Assembly (NCBI RefSeq): GCF_007992715.1
Contig: NZ_BKAU01000001.1
Location: forward strand, 2,108,001-2,172,000
Origin: Chitinophaga cymbidii
Lineage (GTDB): Bacteria; Bacteroidota; Bacteroidia; Chitinophagales; Chitinophagaceae
Direction of reading: 5' to 3'
DNA length: 64,000 bases
Below the pieces are notes generated by a model. The model ran no database searches. It saw nothing but the letters and a program-made list of their open reading frames with translations, and was not told the DNA's origin. Within the stretch, counting starts at the first letter, position 1. Every line of letters begins with the position of its first letter. The position numbers and the translations under genes were made by a program. This document shows positions 61,291-64,000 of the stretch, in pieces.

Positions 61291-63183
61291 TTACCAGCCG
61301 ATATTCTGCACGAGGTTGCGGTTGTTCACGATGGTGGCTTCGCGTATCGGGAAGAAGTAATCTTTAAGGCTGAACGTTTGATTGATCAGTACTTTAGGGC
61401 GATAGTAGAATGATTCTACCGACTGCTGGATGTCCCATCCTTCCACCGGCCTTCTGTACTCGCTGATAGCGGTTTTCCAGCGGCGGAGGTCCCAGAAGCG
61501 CTGTCCTTCAAACGCCAGCTCTATCAGCTGCTCGCGCTGAATGATCTCGCGCAGGCCGTCCTGCGTAGCGTATTTGCCCGGGAATTTCGACCAGGTATCC
61601 CAGGAGTATTGCACGCCTTCCAGCCCCGCGCGTTTGCGCACCAGGTCAACATACTGGAACACCTCCGGCGAGGGCCCCTGCGATTCGTTCAGCGCTTCGG
61701 CAAACAGGAGGTACAGGTGCGCGAGGCGCATCATCGGCCAGGGATAGGAGGTGATGGTGTAGTCTGTTACGCCCGAGCTTTGGGTGTTCTGGAAATGCAC
61801 GTACTTTTTGATGAAATAGCCGGTCATTGATCCTTTGTCCGGGTTCGTTTTGCCATTGGGCTGGCCTTTCTTGGCCGCCACGTAGTAAAGCGTGGAGGGC
61901 TGGGAATCGTCATACTGCCCCTGTCCGTACCATACGCCGCCGTCAAATCCCAGGCTGGCATAGAAGCGGGGCTCGCGCCGGAAATTCAGCGCAGACGACG
62001 TGTAGCCGTTCCTGATATGCAGCTCTTCGCCGGCGCCCGAGCTGCGCAGCGCGTATTTATTGGCGAACCATGTTTTGTCTTCCGTGATGGGAACGCCTTT
62101 ATCCGTATAGAACATTTCAACGATCTTCAGCGGCGGCGCCAGTTCGGACACGATGCGCGGGTTATCGATATACCGGTGGTCCACATTGGGCGTGGCTACG
62201 CGCTGTATCAGGCTGGCGATGCTCTGTGTGTTGGCCCAGATGATCTCGCTATTCCACCGTTCAGTGAATACGTTCCGGAGGCTCAGCTGCGTGGTGGTGG
62301 TGTCCGTGAGCTTGTATTGCTGCACGTTCGGCCGGTATTCATATAGTGCGAGGCCCGCATCATGACAAACGGTGATCGCTTCGCGGCAGGCTACCACGGC
62401 GGAATCCCATTTGTCTTTGGAATACGTGGTGTTGAACAGCTGCACGCCGTTGTTATTTTTAAGGGTAGCCTGATCGCTGTTGCCGTTGAAAAGCGGGCTG
62501 GCGGCGGTTACCAGCACTTTTGCCTTGAGGGAGTAGGCGATCGGCCGGGTAATGCGCCCCAGCATTTTTGCGGGATTGTCGATGTTCAGGGGCAGCTCGT
62601 TCTTCGCTTCATCCAGCAGCTGTGTGATGTATTGGAAGCAGGAATCCACGGGATCGCGGTAGACCTTTACCTTCGCGATGTCCACATCTATCGGCAGATT
62701 TTCTTTGATGATGGGAATGGGGCCGTACATTCTCAGGAGGTAGAAGTGGTACCAGGCTTTGAGGAATTTCACTTCGGCGATCCATTCCTTTCTTTCGTTG
62801 ATTTCCAGGTCGGGTACTTTCCCGATGTTTTCGAGGAAGATGTTGCAATCGCGCAGGCCCCTGTAGAGGCTTACCCAGGAGCCCTCGCCGTAGGGGTTCA
62901 CCGTGTTCTGCAATCCTCTTGCGATGTTGAACATGTTATGGTCAAACTCCGGGAAGCCTGGATCTGTCAGCGCCCACATTTCATCCCCGCCCAGGATGGC
63001 AGGGTCCGCGGTGAGATCACCGTCCCTGGGCATATATGAATAACAGGTGTACAGGAACTTCTCCGCTTCTGTACGCATGGTAAATGCATTGTCTATCGTG
63101 GAAATATTATCGGGTACTACATCCAGGTATTTTGCGCAGGAGCCGAGAGCTGTCAGCGCAATGAGGATCATTATCTTTTTCAT
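61291..63183 (-). CDS. susD: SusD/RagB-family nutrient-binding lipoprotein
   Basis: This protein of about 630 residues is a surface lipoprotein that captures glycans and lids the SusC channel. Lipobox LGSC is near residue 15. Family segments include KFLKAWYHFYLLRMYGPIPIIKENL (about 142-166), IAYSLKAKVLVTAASPLFNGN (about 216-236) and the C-terminal REIIQREQLIELAFEGQRFWDLRRWKTA (about 556-583). ATG 63183 (MKKIMILIAL) is preferred; 63189 is possible. It starts 12 bases after the SusC-type gene stops. The glycan substrate is unknown; the two discoidin lipoproteins downstream fit host- or plant-derived polysaccharide. Confidence 0.95.
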   Translation of the reverse strand: MKKIMILIALTALGSCAKYLDVVPDNISTIDNAFTMRTEAEKFLYTCYSYMPRDGDLTADPAILGGDEMWALTDPGFPEFDHNMFNIARGLQNTVNPYGEGSWVSLYRGLRDCNIFLENIGKVPDLEINERKEWIAEVKFLKAWYHFYLLRMYGPIPIIKENLPIDVDIAKVKVYRDPVDSCFQYITQLLDEAKNELPLNIDNPAKMLGRITRPIAYSLKAKVLVTAASPLFNGNSDQATLKNNNGVQLFNTTYSKDKWDSAVVACREAITVCHDAGLALYEYRPNVQQYKLTDTTTTQLSLRNVFTERWNSEIIWANTQSIASLIQRVATPNVDHRYIDNPRIVSELAPPLKIVEMFYTDKGVPITEDKTWFANKYALRSSGAGEELHIRNGYTSSALNFRREPRFYASLGFDGGVWYGQGQYDDSQPSTLYYVAAKKGQPNGKTNPDKGSMTGYFIKKYVHFQNTQSSGVTDYTITSYPWPMMRLAHLYLLFAEALNESQGPSPEVFQYVDLVRKRAGLEGVQYSWDTWSKFPGKYATQDGLREIIQREQLIELAFEGQRFWDLRRWKTAISEYRRPVEGWDIQQSVESFYYRPKVLINQTFSLKDYFFPIREATIVNNRNLVQNIGW

Positions 63184-63195
63184 GTGCATGTCTGA

Positions 63196-64000
63196 TTAGT
63201 TAAAGGTCACGTTAGCGCCGATGTTGAACACACGTTGTACAGGATATCCCAGTCCGTTACCGGCCATTTCCACATCCCACATCTTGAATTTGCTGAACAG
63301 CAGCAGGTTGGTGCCGGTGAGGTAGATGCGCACGTTGCTGGTGTGCAGCCGGCGCTGGATGCTTTGTGGCAGGGTATATCCCACTTCCACCTGTTTCAGG
63401 CGGATGAACGCGGCGTCGCGCATGAACCAGGTGCTGGTCTGGTTGTTATTGTTATTCACTGTTGCGCTGAGGCGCGGCCAGATGGCGTAGATATCCTGGT
63501 TGTCTTCAGACCAGTGGCTTTCCGCATAGGCTTTGAGCAGCTGGGTTTCATTCTGGGCGGGGATGTCTGTGTCCCGCTTGAAAGGTGAGGTGGCGTTGGC
63601 GTCTATCCAGAATGACTGGTGCGCGGCCCCCTGGAAGAAGGCGGACAGGTCGAAATACTTGTAACGCAGCGAAAAGCCCGCGCCATAGATGATCTCCGGC
63701 ACCAGCGGATACCCGATGGGCACCTGGTCCGCTTCGGTGATCTTTCCGTCCCTGTTCACATCCATGTATTTGATATCGCCGCCGCCGTACACCGCGCCAA
63801 ATTCCTGGCGGGGAGAATTGGCCGCTTCCTTGTCGTCCACAAACAGGCGCTCCGCGATGTAACCGAACTGCTGGTTGAGCGAATTGCCTACGCGGTAACG
63901 CCAGAATTCCGCGTACTGCGGCTCTTCATACACGCGGTATTTGCTGGTGGCATAGGTGAAGTTGCCGCGGACGGACAGCCAGAGGTCTTTTGTCCAGGAC
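63196..64000 (-). CDS. susC: SusC/RagA-family TonB-linked outer-membrane protein, 3' part
   Basis: This is the C-terminal 267 residues of a TonB-dependent glycan importer; the frame is open to the window edge. Visible are barrel strands WRYRVGNSLNQQFGYIAERLFVDDKEA, then GGGDIKYMDVNRDGKITEADQVPIGYPLVPEIIYGAGFSLRYKYFDLSAFFQGA (an EF-hand-like calcium loop typical of SusC ends). The tail is FSKFKMWDVEMAGNGLGYPVQRVFNIGANVTFN. It begins the SusC-SusD-DUF5000-DUF4998 unit. The N-terminal plug and any upstream regulator lie outside the window. Confidence 0.95.
   Translation of the reverse strand, partial: SWTKDLWLSVRGNFTYATSKYRVYEEPQYAEFWRYRVGNSLNQQFGYIAERLFVDDKEAANSPRQEFGAVYGGGDIKYMDVNRDGKITEADQVPIGYPLVPEIIYGAGFSLRYKYFDLSAFFQGAAHQSFWIDANATSPFKRDTDIPAQNETQLLKAYAESHWSEDNQDIYAIWPRLSATVNNNNNQTSTWFMRDAAFIRLKQVEVGYTLPQSIQRRLHTSNVRIYLTGTNLLLFSKFKMWDVEMAGNGLGYPVQRVFNIGANVTFN

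Noticed and set aside
1..64000. tRNA, rRNA, CRISPR array, insertion sequence or prophage
   Set aside because: No cloverleaf with a GTTCRANNC-type arm, rRNA signature, regularly spaced identical repeats, transposase, integrase or phage structural gene was seen. The eye can miss single tRNAs, so a covariance search would be decisive.

Overview
The window looks like chromosomal DNA of a Bacteroidota bacterium, most likely family Chitinophagaceae (Chitinophaga-like). The support is a SusC/SusD pair with DUF5000/DUF4998-type lipoproteins, a UpxY-type antiterminator, a Wzi-like outer-membrane protein, a HisKA hybrid kinase, WYL and BlaI regulators, many lipobox or Sec signal peptides, and repeated TAnnTTTG promoter elements typical of the phylum. 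Coding DNA is moderately GC-rich and intergenic DNA is AT-rich. I saw no tRNA, rRNA, CRISPR array, insertion sequence or prophage. The genus is an inference.

Layout. 1-7.9 kb: end of a B12-dependent ribonucleotide reductase, an AT-rich gap with terminator hairpins, a Dph6-like ligase, a PhoD-like phosphatase, small membrane or secreted proteins, a GNAT/PRPP-synthetase-like pair and a carboxypeptidase-regulatory-domain protein. 7.9-8.8 kb: a two-gene unit that looks like an ADP-ribosyltransferase-fold toxin with a small upstream partner. 8.9-14.5 kb: a tripartite RND efflux operon. 14.9-17.2 kb: acpP-fabF-rnc. 17.2-22.3 kb: GyrI-like protein, WYL regulator, a gene desert with three terminator hairpins, a hybrid histidine kinase and a response regulator. 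22.6-25.3 kb: a cobalamin riboswitch with terminator controlling metE. 25.5-29.2 kb: a sorbosone-dehydrogenase-like lipoprotein, a degenerate tandem repeat, a LacI-type palindrome before a DUF4350-like protein, and a metallophosphoesterase.

29.4-54.8 kb is the main feature: an exopolysaccharide locus. A Wzi-like protein and two signalling modules (histidine kinase/response regulator, and a LuxR-type regulator) precede a long co-directional run: wza, wzc, upxY, manC, fcl, ugd, gmd, flippase, nitroreductase-like protein, pyruvyl transferase, glycosyltransferases, Wzy-like polymerase, two acyltransferases, wcaI and wcaJ. The enzymes predict a Wzx/Wzy-dependent, colanic-acid-like polymer containing GDP-fucose- and UDP-glucuronate-derived sugars with pyruvyl and acyl decorations.

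54.9-64 kb: a degenerate histidine-kinase-like protein resembling ChpT/Spo0B phosphotransferases, a BlaI/M56 regulatory pair divergent from a GT39-like transferase with a dyad-rich promoter region between them, and the 3' part of a SusC-SusD-discoidin lipoprotein glycan-uptake locus that runs off the right end.

The best candidates for under-described biology are the ART-like toxin/partner unit, the nitroreductase-pyruvyl transferase coupling, the ChpT-like pseudokinase beside the EPS locus, and the triple-hairpin intergenic region.
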